From Candidatus Competibacteraceae bacterium (GTDB lineage: Bacteria > Pseudomonadota > Gammaproteobacteria > Competibacterales > Competibacteraceae), in contig JADJQQ010000004.1 of assembly GCA_016712625.1 (NCBI GenBank), forward strand, positions 372,001 through 436,000: DNA of 64,000 nt. The letters are read 5' to 3'. A program made the position numbers and the translations under genes. Below, piece after piece: positions 18,493 through 27,615 of this stretch (position 1 is the first letter of the stretch; every line of letters starts with the position of its first letter). The notes beneath the pieces were generated by a model that worked only from the letters and a program-made list of their open reading frames with translations, was not told where the DNA came from and searched no databases.

Positions 18493-19578
18493 TTAACGCA
18501 GCTTTAAAGTTGCCAAACCCACCAGCACCAGAATGATGGTGATGATCCAAAAGCGGACGATCACCCGCGGTTCGGGCCAACCCTTCAGTTCGAAATGGTG
18601 ATGCAGGGGCGCCATCCGGAAGATCCGTCGCCCGGTGAGCCTGAACGAAGCCACTTGCAAGATCACCGAAACGGTCTCCATCACGAACACCCCCCCCATC
18701 ACAAACAACACCAATTCTTGCCGCACCGCCACCGCTATCGTTCCCAGCGCCGCGCCCAGCGCCAGCGCGCCGACATCCCCCATAAACACCTGGGCCGGAT
18801 AAGCGTTAAACCAGAGAAACCCCAAACCCGCGCCCACCATTGCCCCACAAAAAACGCCGACCTCGCCGACGCCCGGCACATGGGGGATACCCAGATAATC
18901 CGCAAAAATGCGGTTGCCGGCGGCGTAACAGAACACCGCCATCGCGCCCGCGACCATGACCGTCGGCACGATCGCCAGACCATCCAGACCATCGGTAAGA
19001 TTGACCGCGTTGCTGGAACCGACGATGACAAAGTAGGCCAACGGTACGAACAGCCAGCCAAGATTCAACATGACGTTCTTGAAAAATGGCACGATCAGTT
19101 GGGTTTCGGCCGGAGTCTGGGCCGTAAAAAACAATACCAGCGCCGCCGCCAATCCCACAGCGGATTGCCAAGAGTATTTGGCCCGCGCCGACAGCCCTTT
19201 CGAATTGCGCAAGATCAACTTCTTGTAGTCATCCCGCCAGCCGACCGCTCCAAATGCCAGCGTGACCAGGAGCACGATCCAGATGTAGCGATTGTGCAAA
19301 TCTCCCCACAGCAGGGTAGCGGTAGCGATGGCGACCAAAATCAAGGCGCCTCCCATCGTGGGAGTTCCGGCTTTCGAAAAATGGCTTTTGGGGCCATCTT
19401 CCCGGATCTGCTGACCGATTTGATACCGGCTCAGCCAGCGGATCATAGCCGGCCCGACGATCAGAGAAATGAGAAGCGCCGTGAGAACGCCGAGAATCGC
19501 GCGGAAAGTCAAATACTGAAAAACGTTGAAACCGCTATAGACATTCTCGGTTAACCATTCGGCCAACAGTGTGAGCAT
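18493..19578 (-). CDS. mraY: Phospho-N-acetylmuramoyl-pentapeptide transferase MraY
   Basis: Integral membrane enzyme that transfers phospho-MurNAc-pentapeptide to undecaprenyl phosphate, making lipid I. The 361-residue product has about ten membrane segments. Conserved loops visible are GPKSHFSKAGTPTMGGALIL, the aspartate-rich GWRDDYKK, NAVNLTDGLDGLAI, FNAYPAQVFMGDVGALALG, and MAPLHHHFELKGWPEPRVIV near the end. It overlaps the murF stop by one base and precedes murD, as expected for a dcw cluster. Confidence 0.97.
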   Translation of the reverse strand: MLTLLAEWLTENVYSGFNVFQYLTFRAILGVLTALLISLIVGPAMIRWLSRYQIGQQIREDGPKSHFSKAGTPTMGGALILVAIATATLLWGDLHNRYIWIVLLVTLAFGAVGWRDDYKKLILRNSKGLSARAKYSWQSAVGLAAALVLFFTAQTPAETQLIVPFFKNVMLNLGWLFVPLAYFVIVGSSNAVNLTDGLDGLAIVPTVMVAGAMAVFCYAAGNRIFADYLGIPHVPGVGEVGVFCGAMVGAGLGFLWFNAYPAQVFMGDVGALALGAALGTIAVAVRQELVLFVMGGVFVMETVSVILQVASFRLTGRRIFRMAPLHHHFELKGWPEPRVIVRFWIITIILVLVGLATLKLR

Positions 19579-20969
19579 CAGTGATGCCCCTCTGGCTCGA
19601 CAGTCCCTTCAGCGGGACCGACCAAAGCCGTCACCACCCGTTCCATCCGCATCCCCCGCGACCCCTTGATCAGCACTAGAGGCTGCTCGCCGCCGTGCTT
19701 GAAATCATCCGTCAACGCGCCAATCAGGGCAGCCAGGTTGGTAAAATGCCGACCGCCTTCGCCAAACGCGGCAACCGCCGCCGCGCTGTGTTCGCCCAAT
19801 CCATACAAGCGCTCGAATCCCGCCGCCTTCGCCTCCTGGCCAGAGCGGGCGTGTAATTCATCCGCTGCTGGCCCGAGCTCCCACATGTCGCCCAGCGCCA
19901 GCCATTTACGGCCAAGCTGCGGACCGACCGCATCCAGGGCGGCCGCCAGCGAGGCGGGATTGGCGTTGTACGCATCGTGGATCACCGTTCCGCCGTACAG
20001 GCCGCGCAGTCGTTGCATCCGGCCACCGACGCCAGGCAAACTTTCAAGTCCTCGGCGGATTTCGTCCAGCGTGGCGCCCACCGCCGTGGCCGCCGCCGCC
20101 GCCGCCAGGGCATTCCGAATATTGTGCCGCCCCGGCAACGGCAACCGGATTTCGATCGCCTCACCGTCGACGGAAATCCGAATCAAGTGGGTCGCCGCAT
20201 CCAGAAGCTGGCCGGTCACGACAGCCGGGTGATCCAGGCCAAAATCCATAATGCGGCGCTTTGGGTTCAAGCCAGCCCAATACTCCGCATAAGGATCGTC
20301 GCGGTTGATGATGGCTATCCCATCAGGATTCAATCCCTGAAAAATTTCGCCCTTGCCGCGCGCGACCCCAGCCACATCACCGAATCCTTCCAAATGGCAG
20401 GGGCCAGCGTTATTGATAACCGCCACCCCGGGTCGGGCTAATCCGGCCAGATAGGCAATTTCACAAGGATGGTTGGCTCCCATCTCGATCACGGCGTAGT
20501 CATGCTCTTTCCGCAGCCGCAACAACGTCAGCGGCACGCCGATGTCGTTATTCAAATTGCCCTCGGTGGCTAGCGTCGGTCCCCGCCGCCGCAAAATGGC
20601 GGCAATCATTTCCTTCAGGGTGGTCTTGCCATTACTGCCAGTCAGGGCGATCAAAGGCCCCGTGAAGCGCTCGCGCCAACTAGCCCCCAATTGACCCAGC
20701 GCCAGCAAGGTATCGGTCACTCGCAACTGTGGCAGCGGATCGACGACCCGCCGGCTGACCAGCGCCGCGCATGCCCCTCGCTCGCGCGAGGCGGCAACGA
20801 AATTGTGTCCATCGAAGCTTGGCCCGACCAGCGCTACGAATAAAGCGCCCTCTAACAACCGTCGGCTGTCGGTACTGACCTCAGTAAAATGAGCGTTTTC
20901 ACCGATAACCTCGCCCCGCAGCAATCGCGCGGCTTCCTGCAAACCCATGGGCAAAAAGGCGTCATTCAT
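19578..20969 (-). CDS. murF: UDP-MurNAc-tripeptide--D-alanyl-D-alanine ligase
   Basis: Adds the D-Ala-D-Ala dipeptide to complete the UDP-MurNAc-pentapeptide. The 463-residue product shows the MurF N-terminal domain (STDSRRLLEGALFVALVG), the ATP loop ALTGSNGKTTLKEM, EMGANHPCEIAYL, and the C-terminal domain with HDAYNANPASLAAALDA. It abuts murE (one-base spacing) and mraY (one-base overlap). Confidence 0.96.
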   Translation of the reverse strand: MNDAFLPMGLQEAARLLRGEVIGENAHFTEVSTDSRRLLEGALFVALVGPSFDGHNFVAASRERGACAALVSRRVVDPLPQLRVTDTLLALGQLGASWRERFTGPLIALTGSNGKTTLKEMIAAILRRRGPTLATEGNLNNDIGVPLTLLRLRKEHDYAVIEMGANHPCEIAYLAGLARPGVAVINNAGPCHLEGFGDVAGVARGKGEIFQGLNPDGIAIINRDDPYAEYWAGLNPKRRIMDFGLDHPAVVTGQLLDAATHLIRISVDGEAIEIRLPLPGRHNIRNALAAAAAATAVGATLDEIRRGLESLPGVGGRMQRLRGLYGGTVIHDAYNANPASLAAALDAVGPQLGRKWLALGDMWELGPAADELHARSGQEAKAAGFERLYGLGEHSAAAVAAFGEGGRHFTNLAALIGALTDDFKHGGEQPLVLIKGSRGMRMERVVTALVGPAEGTVEPEGHH

Positions 20970-22499
20970 TCACGCGGCCTCATCCTGACACTCCGTGGAT
21001 AACCATTGGCGAACGACAGCATGGTCGCTGAACGGTTGCCGTTCGGCGCCGAAAATCTGATAATCTTCATGGCCTTTACCAGCGACCAGCACGATGTCCC
21101 CCGCCGTTGCATCGGCCAGCGCCCGCACAATGGCGGTCCGCCGGTCACGGATCACCGTCGCGGCCGCCGGTTGTTGCATCCCGGCCAGAACATCGCGGAC
21201 AATTTGATTGGGATCTTCGGTGCGGGGATTGTCATCGGTCACGATCACCCGATCGGCCCATTGTTCGGCTATCGCGCCCATCAGCGGCCGTTTGCCGGAA
21301 TCGCGGTCGCCGCCGCAGCCGAACACGCAGCACAACTGGCTGCCGCCGTGTTCGCGCAGGGCAATGAGCACCTGCTCCAAAGCATGGGGGGTGTGCGCGT
21401 AGTCAATCACCGCCAACGGCTGCCCGGCGCCGCCACCTAATCGCTCCATCCGGCCCGGCACTGTCGCCGTTCGCACGACCCGCGCCAGCGCCTCATCAAA
21501 CGGCAGCCCCAAAACAAGCAATGTCCCTACCGCCGCCAATAGATTGCTGACGTTAAACCGCCCCATTAATTCAACGTGTAACTCACCCTCGCCCCACGGC
21601 GAACGAACCCCTAAGCGCATCCCCGAGGAACTGAGCTCCAAACGCTCTCCCCAGACAAATCGGGTCAGCCATTCGGGCCGCTGACCCAGCCCGTAACCCA
21701 TGACGACGCCTTGACCGCATAAGTCGTCACTAAGGCTACGACCGAACGCGTCATCCAGATTCAATACCGCCCAGCCGGGTCGATGTTCCAAAAACAGTCG
21801 GCGCTTGGCGGCCATGTAGGATTCCAAATCGCCGTGATAATCGAGATGATCGCGGGTGAGGTTGGTGAGCACCGCCACCGCAAACTCGACCCCATTGACC
21901 CGGCCTTGCTCTAGGGCGTGCGAGGATACCTCCATCGCGGCAAAGCGTCCCCGATCAGCCACTATCCCAGCAAGCCACCGCTGCACCGTCAGCGGATCTG
22001 GCGTGGTATGTAGCGACGGCTCAGTGTGGCCATAAATACCCCCGCCCAAGGTGCCGAGAATGCCGCATGGACCACTGCTCGCATCATCAAGCGCCTGAGC
22101 CATGAAGTGTGCGCACGAGGTCTTGCCATCGGTGCCGGTAATGCCCACCACTCGCAACTGACGCGAGGGTTCACCATAAAACCGGCCGATGATTGCCCCC
22201 AGTTTTTGCCGTAATCCGGGCACGGCGATCAACGGCATCCTGTTCGGATTATTCGCTAAGGCAAGACTGTCATAAGGCGGTTCCCAAACCACGGCGGCGG
22301 CGCCAGCCCCAAGGACGGGCTCCAAAAAGTCCAAACCGTGCCGGTTACCGCCCCGGACCGCGAAAAACACCTCACCCGATTGAATCTTGCGGCTGTCCGT
22401 GGCCAAGCCGGCGACCGGACAGGCCGCCCAGTCCGCCGACACCGGCGCGTAATCCACCAGCAGTTCGCCCAAGGTCATCATCGGTACCCCCAAAGTCAC
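20970..22499 (-). CDS. murE: UDP-MurNAc-L-Ala-D-Glu--meso-diaminopimelate ligase
   Basis: Adds the third stem-peptide residue. The DNPRTEDP motif in the C-terminal domain is the form tied to meso-diaminopimelate rather than lysine, as expected for a Gram-negative wall. Other features are ATDSRKIQSGEVFFAVRG, the ATP loop GITGTDGKTSCAHF, EVSSHALEQGRV, and DYAHTPHALEQVL. The 509-residue form starts at a GTG (22499) that overlaps the ftsI stop as GTGA, suggesting translational coupling; tandem ATGs at 22481 and 22478 are alternatives. Confidence 0.95.
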   Translation of the reverse strand: MTLGVPMMTLGELLVDYAPVSADWAACPVAGLATDSRKIQSGEVFFAVRGGNRHGLDFLEPVLGAGAAAVVWEPPYDSLALANNPNRMPLIAVPGLRQKLGAIIGRFYGEPSRQLRVVGITGTDGKTSCAHFMAQALDDASSGPCGILGTLGGGIYGHTEPSLHTTPDPLTVQRWLAGIVADRGRFAAMEVSSHALEQGRVNGVEFAVAVLTNLTRDHLDYHGDLESYMAAKRRLFLEHRPGWAVLNLDDAFGRSLSDDLCGQGVVMGYGLGQRPEWLTRFVWGERLELSSSGMRLGVRSPWGEGELHVELMGRFNVSNLLAAVGTLLVLGLPFDEALARVVRTATVPGRMERLGGGAGQPLAVIDYAHTPHALEQVLIALREHGGSQLCCVFGCGGDRDSGKRPLMGAIAEQWADRVIVTDDNPRTEDPNQIVRDVLAGMQQPAAATVIRDRRTAIVRALADATAGDIVLVAGKGHEDYQIFGAERQPFSDHAVVRQWLSTECQDEAA

Positions 22500-24415
22500 G
22501 GCGCGGCTCCAAGCAACGGCGCGGAAGTGGTTCCAGCGATTTTCATGGAAGGCATGTCGTCTGGCGTGATGTTTAAAATTCGCAACACGCGACCCATGGT
22601 CTTGCCGAACACGGGCGCCGCGACCGCCCCGCCATAGTAAGCGCCACTCTTTGGTTCATCGATGATGATGACCATCGCCAGACGCGGGTTGCTGGCTGGA
22701 ACCATGCCAGCAAATAGAGAAAAATAACGGTTGCTGGCATAACGACCGTTGACGATTTTATGGACGGTGCCGGTCTTGCCAGCGACCCGATAACCGGGCA
22801 CCGACGCCTTAATCCCGGTGCCGGATTTGGTCACGGCTTCTTCTAGCATCGCCCGCACCTGCCGCGCCGCGCGGCTTGACAGCACTCGCCGTTCTTCCGA
22901 CGGATCAAGCGGTTGATCGCGCTTGATAAGCGTGAGCGGCCGCCGGATTCCCTCCGCCGCCAGCACGGTGTAAGCCTGAGCCAGCTGCGCCATATTGACC
23001 GAGAACCCGTAGCCAAAAGAGTGATTGGCGTGGCCGATGGCGCTCCATCGGCTGAAGTGATGCAAAACGCCGGACTGCTCGCCGAGCAATCCGATGCCAG
23101 TTGGCGACCCTAAGCCGATGTTCTTGTACAACTGCCATAACCGCTCGGCTGGCATCGATAGCGCAATTTTGCTGGTGCCGACGTTGCTTGACTTGCTGAT
23201 GACGCGGGTTACGTCGATGGTTTTATAGTTATGGACGTCACGGACGGTGAAGCGGCCCACCTTGAGGGTGCCCGGCGCGGTATTGACCAGCGTGGAGGGC
23301 GCCCATTTACCGCTTTCCAGCGCCAGGGCGACGGTAAAGGGCTTCATGGTCGAACCGGGTTCGTAAACGTCGGTGACCGCCCGGTTACGGAGCAATTCCC
23401 CGCGCAGCTCGGCACGATTGTTCGGATTGCCCGCCGGCTGATCCACCATGGCCAGAATCTCGCCAGTCTGGACATCGGCGATCACCGCCGAACCGGCGCT
23501 GGCCCTGTTCTCCAGCACCGCCGTTTTGAGAGCGCGGTAAGCCAGATATTGCAAGCGTCGGTCGATGCTGAGCACCAGCGTCTTTCCGGGCTGCGGGGCC
23601 TTGATGTTCTCAACATCTTCAACCACTTGTCCCCGGCGATCCTGAATGACCCGCTTGCTGCCGGGAATACCGCGAAGCTGCGAATCAAAAGCCTTTTCGA
23701 GACCTTCCTGTCCGGCATCATCGATGTCGCTAAATCCCAGTAAATGCGAAGTCACTTCGGCGTCGGGATAGTAGCGCCGGTATTCGCGCTTGGCGTAAAT
23801 ACCGGGGATAGGGTCGTTGCGGTGCAGGATCTGCTGGGCGGCGCTCGGCATCATGTGTCGGCGCAGATACACGAATTGACGGCCTTCTGACTCTGTCAGT
23901 TTTTTTTCTAATTCACTGACCGGCAATCCAAGCAGGCGCGCTAAGTCCGGCCAGCGATCACGCTGTTGCGCCAAGGTTTCGGGATGCCCCCAAATCGAAT
24001 CGACTGGCGAACTGACAGCCAGCGGTTCGCCGTTGCGATCCAAGATCATCCCACGGTGCGCGGGGACTTCGACGACTCGCACAAAGCGTTCGTTGCCCTG
24101 CCCTTGCAAAAAATCGTTGTGCACTAACTGTAGATAAGCGGCGCGGGCCACCATTCCACCCGCCGCTGCAAACACCAAGCCCAATACCAAACCCTGGCGG
24201 GTTACCACAGGGAATAAAGGCCGCATCTGACGCGCGAACTTTCCGACATGGCCAGACGCCATGTATTTTCCGCAATCGAGCAACGGCTTCCACAGCTGAC
24301 CCGCAAACGTTGCCGCCCGACCAGGAACCCCATACTTCCCGGATTTAGGGAACCATGCTCGCATCTTGCGTAAAAATGCTGCCAAGGTCATCTTTCTATT
24401 GGGTGGCTTATTCAT
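22496..24415 (-). CDS. ftsI: Septal peptidoglycan transpeptidase FtsI (PBP3), with a repeat-containing cytoplasmic tail
   Basis: Class B penicillin-binding protein that cross-links septal wall with FtsW. The 639-residue product has one membrane helix (about residues 75-95), a PBP dimer domain from about 110, and a transpeptidase domain with all three active-site motifs: STMK (Ser355), SSN (409-411) and KTG (547-549). The ATG at 24415 overlaps the ftsL stop and follows the operon pattern. The cytoplasmic tail of about 70 residues is longer than the family's usual 20-40 and contains an imperfect 23-residue tandem repeat (units at about 14, 37 and 60, each F-x-x-[KQ]-[ML] with P/L-rich middle, the first two ending GKY). 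Confidence 0.96.
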   Translation of the reverse strand: MNKPPNRKMTLAAFLRKMRAWFPKSGKYGVPGRAATFAGQLWKPLLDCGKYMASGHVGKFARQMRPLFPVVTRQGLVLGLVFAAAGGMVARAAYLQLVHNDFLQGQGNERFVRVVEVPAHRGMILDRNGEPLAVSSPVDSIWGHPETLAQQRDRWPDLARLLGLPVSELEKKLTESEGRQFVYLRRHMMPSAAQQILHRNDPIPGIYAKREYRRYYPDAEVTSHLLGFSDIDDAGQEGLEKAFDSQLRGIPGSKRVIQDRRGQVVEDVENIKAPQPGKTLVLSIDRRLQYLAYRALKTAVLENRASAGSAVIADVQTGEILAMVDQPAGNPNNRAELRGELLRNRAVTDVYEPGSTMKPFTVALALESGKWAPSTLVNTAPGTLKVGRFTVRDVHNYKTIDVTRVISKSSNVGTSKIALSMPAERLWQLYKNIGLGSPTGIGLLGEQSGVLHHFSRWSAIGHANHSFGYGFSVNMAQLAQAYTVLAAEGIRRPLTLIKRDQPLDPSEERRVLSSRAARQVRAMLEEAVTKSGTGIKASVPGYRVAGKTGTVHKIVNGRYASNRYFSLFAGMVPASNPRLAMVIIIDEPKSGAYYGGAVAAPVFGKTMGRVLRILNITPDDMPSMKIAGTTSAPLLGAAP

Positions 24416-24683
24416 GCGGCAGGATATAAAGTACTTCATCAGGATCAGGCGTCAACATATTGAGACGTCTGCGCGCTATTTCTTCGACTGCAAAATCGGT
24501 CACCAAGGTACTTTGTTCGAGTTGTAGCGATTCCCATTCAACGTCAAGGTTATCCTTTTCCGCTTGCAACTTTTGCAACTGAAAAAAAAGCTGGCGGTTG
24601 ATATGTCGGGTGTAGACCACACCAACGCCCGATGCCAACACAGCGCCAGCCAACACCACGATGATTAATAGCTGGCTTTTCAT
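24408..24683 (-). CDS. ftsL: Cell division protein FtsL
   Basis: Small bitopic division protein of the FtsQLB complex. The 91-residue product has a short cytoplasmic end, one membrane helix (LLIIVVLAGAVLASGVGVVYT), then a periplasmic heptad-type coiled coil (FFQLQKLQAEKDNLDVEWESL) and the conserved EEIARRRLNM segment. Its length and position between rsmH and ftsI identify it, since sequence conservation in the family is low. It overlaps rsmH by one base and ftsI by eight. Confidence 0.93.
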   Translation of the reverse strand: MKSQLLIIVVLAGAVLASGVGVVYTRHINRQLFFQLQKLQAEKDNLDVEWESLQLEQSTLVTDFAVEEIARRRLNMLTPDPDEVLYILPHE

Positions 24684-25555
24684 CAGACCCGCTCCGCCAC
24701 ACGCAACAAGGCGCTACGAGCACGAGGATTGTGGGCGATCTCTAAATTGGCCGGCCGCGCCAGCGAGCCAACCGGTCGTAGAGTTACCCCCTGTGGTCCG
24801 CCAGCCACGGGCAAATCCAAAGGCAGCTCCCGCCCTCGCGCCTGTTTCCGCATAAATTGCTTGACGATCCGATCCTCCAATGAATGGAAGCTAATCACGG
24901 CGAGTCGTCCTCCTGGCGCTAAAACCTGTACGGTCTGCGGCAATACCACACTTAACTCGTACAATTCCTCGTTAATTGCGATTCGAATCGCTTGAAACAC
25001 TCGTGTGGCTGGATGTTTGCCCGCTTCGCGGGTCGGGACCGCGCTTGCAATAATCGCGGCAAGTCGGCCCGTAGTTCCAATCGGGGCTTGCCGGCGGGCG
25101 GCAATAATGGCCCGAACAATCCGCCGATGAAATCGCTCCTCGCCAAACTCCACCAGAACCCGTTCCAATTCCGCTTCGTCAACTCGATTGATCCAGTGAG
25201 CCGCGGGATCATCCAGCTGTGGGGAAGACACCCCTAGATCAAGCAAAACACCATTTAGCCGGCCCGATAACCCCCGTTCAGCCACACTGTCCGCCAACTT
25301 GCTGAACCGACTCCAAACGAACTGGAATCGCCCATCGTCCGCAAATTTTGCTTTCGCCCATTCCGCGGCGTTCGGATCTCGATCCAGCGCCAGCAACGAA
25401 CCCGTTGGCCCCAGCTTCGCTAGTATGGCCGCCGCGTGCCCACCCCGACCGAATGTGGCATCCACATAATGGCCATCTGGACGAATGGCCAGCGCGGCCA
25501 AGGCTTCCTCTACTAAAACCGGACGATGTGGCGACGATGAAGCCGAGTCGTTCAA
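24683..25555 (-). CDS. rsmH: 16S rRNA (cytosine1402-N4)-methyltransferase RsmH
   Basis: AdoMet-dependent enzyme that N4-methylates C1402 of 16S rRNA in the P site. The 290-residue product has HRPVLVEEALAALAIRPDG, the AdoMet motif YVDATFGRGGHAAAIL, GVLLDLGVSSPQLDDP and SFHSLEDRIVKQFM. RsmI, which 2'-O-methylates the same nucleotide, is encoded about 2 kb away (26686-27549), so both modifications of C1402 are covered in this window. It overlaps mraZ by 4 bases. Confidence 0.97.
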   Translation of the reverse strand: MNDSASSSPHRPVLVEEALAALAIRPDGHYVDATFGRGGHAAAILAKLGPTGSLLALDRDPNAAEWAKAKFADDGRFQFVWSRFSKLADSVAERGLSGRLNGVLLDLGVSSPQLDDPAAHWINRVDEAELERVLVEFGEERFHRRIVRAIIAARRQAPIGTTGRLAAIIASAVPTREAGKHPATRVFQAIRIAINEELYELSVVLPQTVQVLAPGGRLAVISFHSLEDRIVKQFMRKQARGRELPLDLPVAGGPQGVTLRPVGSLARPANLEIAHNPRARSALLRVAERV

Positions 25556-26001
25556 AATGCCAATGCATCCAAATCCGGCGTGGATTCACCATCACCTTCA
25601 CTGGCTATTTCGGCTTCGCACCACGCCTGCCAAGCCAGCTCGTTCCAAATTTCAAACTTGTTACCCTGCCCTAACAGGACAATTTGCTTTTCCAGATGGG
25701 CGAAGTCTCGCAACAACCCTGGCACCAAAATACGCCCAGCCGCATCCAACCGGCACTCTTCCGCATGTCCCATCATCAACCGTTTTATGGCGCGAGCACG
25801 TTTGTTGAGGCTGGAGAGCCGGATTAATTCACGCTCGATCTGTTCCCATATGTCCAGGGGATACAGCAGGAGGCATCCATCGCGATCAATCGTTATCACG
25901 ACTTGACCGTCAACCGTATCCAATAAACGCTGGCGATAGACGGCTGGCATCGATAGCCGACCCTTGTTATCCAGTGCTATACGATGAATGCCTCGAAACA
26001 C
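25552..26001 (-). CDS. mraZ: Transcriptional regulator MraZ
   Basis: Two-domain AbrB/SpoVT-fold DNA-binding protein that represses its own dcw operon in bacteria where this has been tested. The 149-residue product starts MFRGIHRIALDNKGRLSMPA and repeats the fold in the second half (ECRLDAAGRILVPGLLRDF), including the DxxGR signature in both (DNKGR, DAAGR). It is first in the operon, and its promoter carries three MraZ-type boxes, so autoregulation is likely. Confidence 0.96.
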   Translation of the reverse strand: MFRGIHRIALDNKGRLSMPAVYRQRLLDTVDGQVVITIDRDGCLLLYPLDIWEQIERELIRLSSLNKRARAIKRLMMGHAEECRLDAAGRILVPGLLRDFAHLEKQIVLLGQGNKFEIWNELAWQAWCEAEIASEGDGESTPDLDALAF

Positions 26002-26036
26002 TAATCGCTTCCCTCGACACGCTCAGCTGGTCTCAT

Positions 26037-26063
26037 ATCCCACTTTCTCCCACTTTCCGCCAC
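26037..26063 (-). promoter_or_regulatory. MraZ operator (three boxes at 10-base spacing)
   Basis: On the minus strand three copies of GTGGGN/GTGGCG follow each other with exact 10-base spacing (box cores at 26058-26063, 26048-26053 and 26038-26043 on the plus strand as CGCCAC, TCCCAC, TCCCAC). This matches the TGGGN direct repeats known as MraZ-binding boxes in Escherichia and Mycoplasma. The boxes cover the likely transcription start and the leader of mraZ, a placement expected for repression. Confidence 0.88.
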
Positions 26064-26065
26064 TA

Positions 26066-26095
26066 ACTATAGGGAGGCCAGATAGCTGCTGTCAA
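26066..26095 (-). promoter_or_regulatory. Sigma70-type promoter of the mraZ/dcw operon
   Basis: Minus strand shows a perfect -35 TTGACA (26090-26095) and a -10 TATAGT (26066-26071) separated by 18 bases. The predicted start falls just inside the MraZ boxes. A markedly AT-rich stretch upstream (26100-26160) could act as an UP element; it includes the inverted repeat AAATGTT-N7-AACATTT at 26124-26144. The region 26002-26289 otherwise shows no gene. Confidence 0.85.
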
Positions 26096-26289
26096 GGAAA
26101 GCCATCAAAATGAAATTTTCATAAAATGTTGTTCAATAACATTTAATTAACAAATACGAAAAAAATGTGGTCGGCTTGGACAACTCCAATTCGTAACACC
26201 ATGCGGCGTGAGTAGCTGAAAAAATCGGGAGAAGTTGGAATGGGGAGAACGAACTCAATCGCGCGCGATACAACCGAGCAAGGCGGGAT

Positions 26290-26645
26290 AAGAAGGGAAC
26301 CGGCCTATAAGCCGGGTTCTGTCGAGGACGGTCATTCCTCTGCGACGCCTGTCGCCAGACGCCTGTAGCGACCTACCCGGAAGCCGCGCGGACCACGCGA
26401 TAACGCTCCCCTATTTGGTCTTGCTCCGAGCGGGGTTTACCCTGCCGCATCTGTTGCCAGATACGCGGTGCGCTCTTACCGCACCTTTTCACCCTTACCG
26501 GTTCTCACGAACTTAGGCGGTGTATTTTCTGTGGCACTTTCCGTCGGCTCACGCCGCCCAGGCGTTACCTGGCGCTCTGTCCTATGGAGCCCGGACTTTC
26601 CTCCATATCGCATAGCGATACAGCGACCGTCCAGCCGGTTCCGAA
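26290..26645 (-). ncRNA. rnpB: RNase P RNA component (bacterial class A)
   Basis: Catalytic RNA of RNase P, which matures tRNA 5' ends. Read on the minus strand, the conserved core elements are in order: a GAGGAAAGTCCGGGCTCC block near the 5' end (about 26585-26605), ATAGGACAG, GACGGAAAGTGCCACAGAAA in the centre (about 26535), GGTAAGGGTGAAAAGGTG, and near the 3' end ACAGAACCCGGCTTATAGGC. The ends pair as helix P1 (GGAACCGGC at about 26634-26642 with GCCGGTTCC at 26296-26304). Total length about 355 fits the class. The exact ends are estimated from P1. It lies between rsmI and mraZ. Confidence 0.96.
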
Positions 26646-26685
26646 GCATAGTTTCCATATCAACTCCACCCTTGGCAAGCAAAAA

Positions 26686-27549
26686 TCAATCTTCCTCAGT
26701 TGTACCGCGCGCTCCCAGCGCCAACGCGAGATCGTACAATGGTTTTTTGCGCAAGCCAGTCAACTTGGCGGCAACAACCACCGCTCGACTGATTGGAAGC
26801 TCCGAAAGCAGCATAGAGAGCAGGTGTCGATTCTCCGGAGTATCCGCTTCAATAGCGGTTGAGGCGCCGTGCACCAAGAGCACGAACTCACCCTTTTTTC
26901 GATTGAGATCACTTTCCAGCCATGCCGTCAATTCAGCCAAAGTCGCGCCATGCACCTCTTCAAACCGTTTGGTCAACTCACGGGCGATCACCGCCAAACG
27001 CTTCTGGCCGATCTCCGCGGCCATATCAGCCAAAGTGTCCGCAATCCGGTGGCTAGACTCGAAAAAGATCAGGGTGCGCTCCTCGCTGGCCAGCGCTCGC
27101 AACCGTTCTCGACGAGCCACGCTTTTGGCTGATAGAAATCCTTCGAACACGAAACGGTCAGTCGGCAGGCCGGCGACCGACAAAGCAGCCAGCAGACTAC
27201 TCGGCCCCGGTATCGGAATCACCGGCAATTTCCGGTGACGCAGCTCACGCACCAACGGAAAACCCGGATCGCTGATCAGCGGCGTGCCGGCATCGGATAC
27301 CAGTGCGATGCTTCTGCCTTCCCCCAGCAATGTAACAACCTGTTCCAATCGATTGCGCTCGTTGTGTTCGTGTAGCGATAACAGCGGCTTATCGATCTCA
27401 AAATGCCGTAAAAGCTGCCCGGTATGACGGGTATCTTCGGCGGCGATGTAGTCCACTTCTCGCAGGATTCGCAATGCGCGCAGGGTGATATCCTCCAAGT
27501 TCCCAATTGGCGTTGCGATCACATACAGCGCGCCGGATTCGACGGTCAT
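26686..27549 (-). CDS. rsmI: 16S rRNA (cytidine1402-2'-O)-methyltransferase RsmI
   Basis: Tetrapyrrole-methylase-fold enzyme that 2'-O-methylates C1402 of 16S rRNA. The 287-residue product has the N-terminal LYVIATPIGNLEDITLRAL, EDTRHTGQLLRHF, VSDAGTPLISDPGFPLVREL, the PIPGPSSLLAALSVAGLPTD loop, and GEFVLLVHG. It is transcribed away from yraN; rnpB lies directly downstream, so the two may share a transcript or be close neighbours with separate promoters. Confidence 0.97.
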   Translation of the reverse strand: MTVESGALYVIATPIGNLEDITLRALRILREVDYIAAEDTRHTGQLLRHFEIDKPLLSLHEHNERNRLEQVVTLLGEGRSIALVSDAGTPLISDPGFPLVRELRHRKLPVIPIPGPSSLLAALSVAGLPTDRFVFEGFLSAKSVARRERLRALASEERTLIFFESSHRIADTLADMAAEIGQKRLAVIARELTKRFEEVHGATLAELTAWLESDLNRKKGEFVLLVHGASTAIEADTPENRHLLSMLLSELPISRAVVVAAKLTGLRKKPLYDLALALGARGTTEED

Positions 27550-27615
27550 GCGCTAACCCTCTACAATGTCCGAGTTTTTAGAAATTCCGATCCAGCTTGT
27601 CACTGTTGGAGACCG

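Noticed and set aside
18595..19554. 319-codon plus-strand open frame opposite mraY
   Set aside because: His/Arg/Gln-rich sequence typical of antisense translation of a membrane protein gene; no start signal and no family resemblance.
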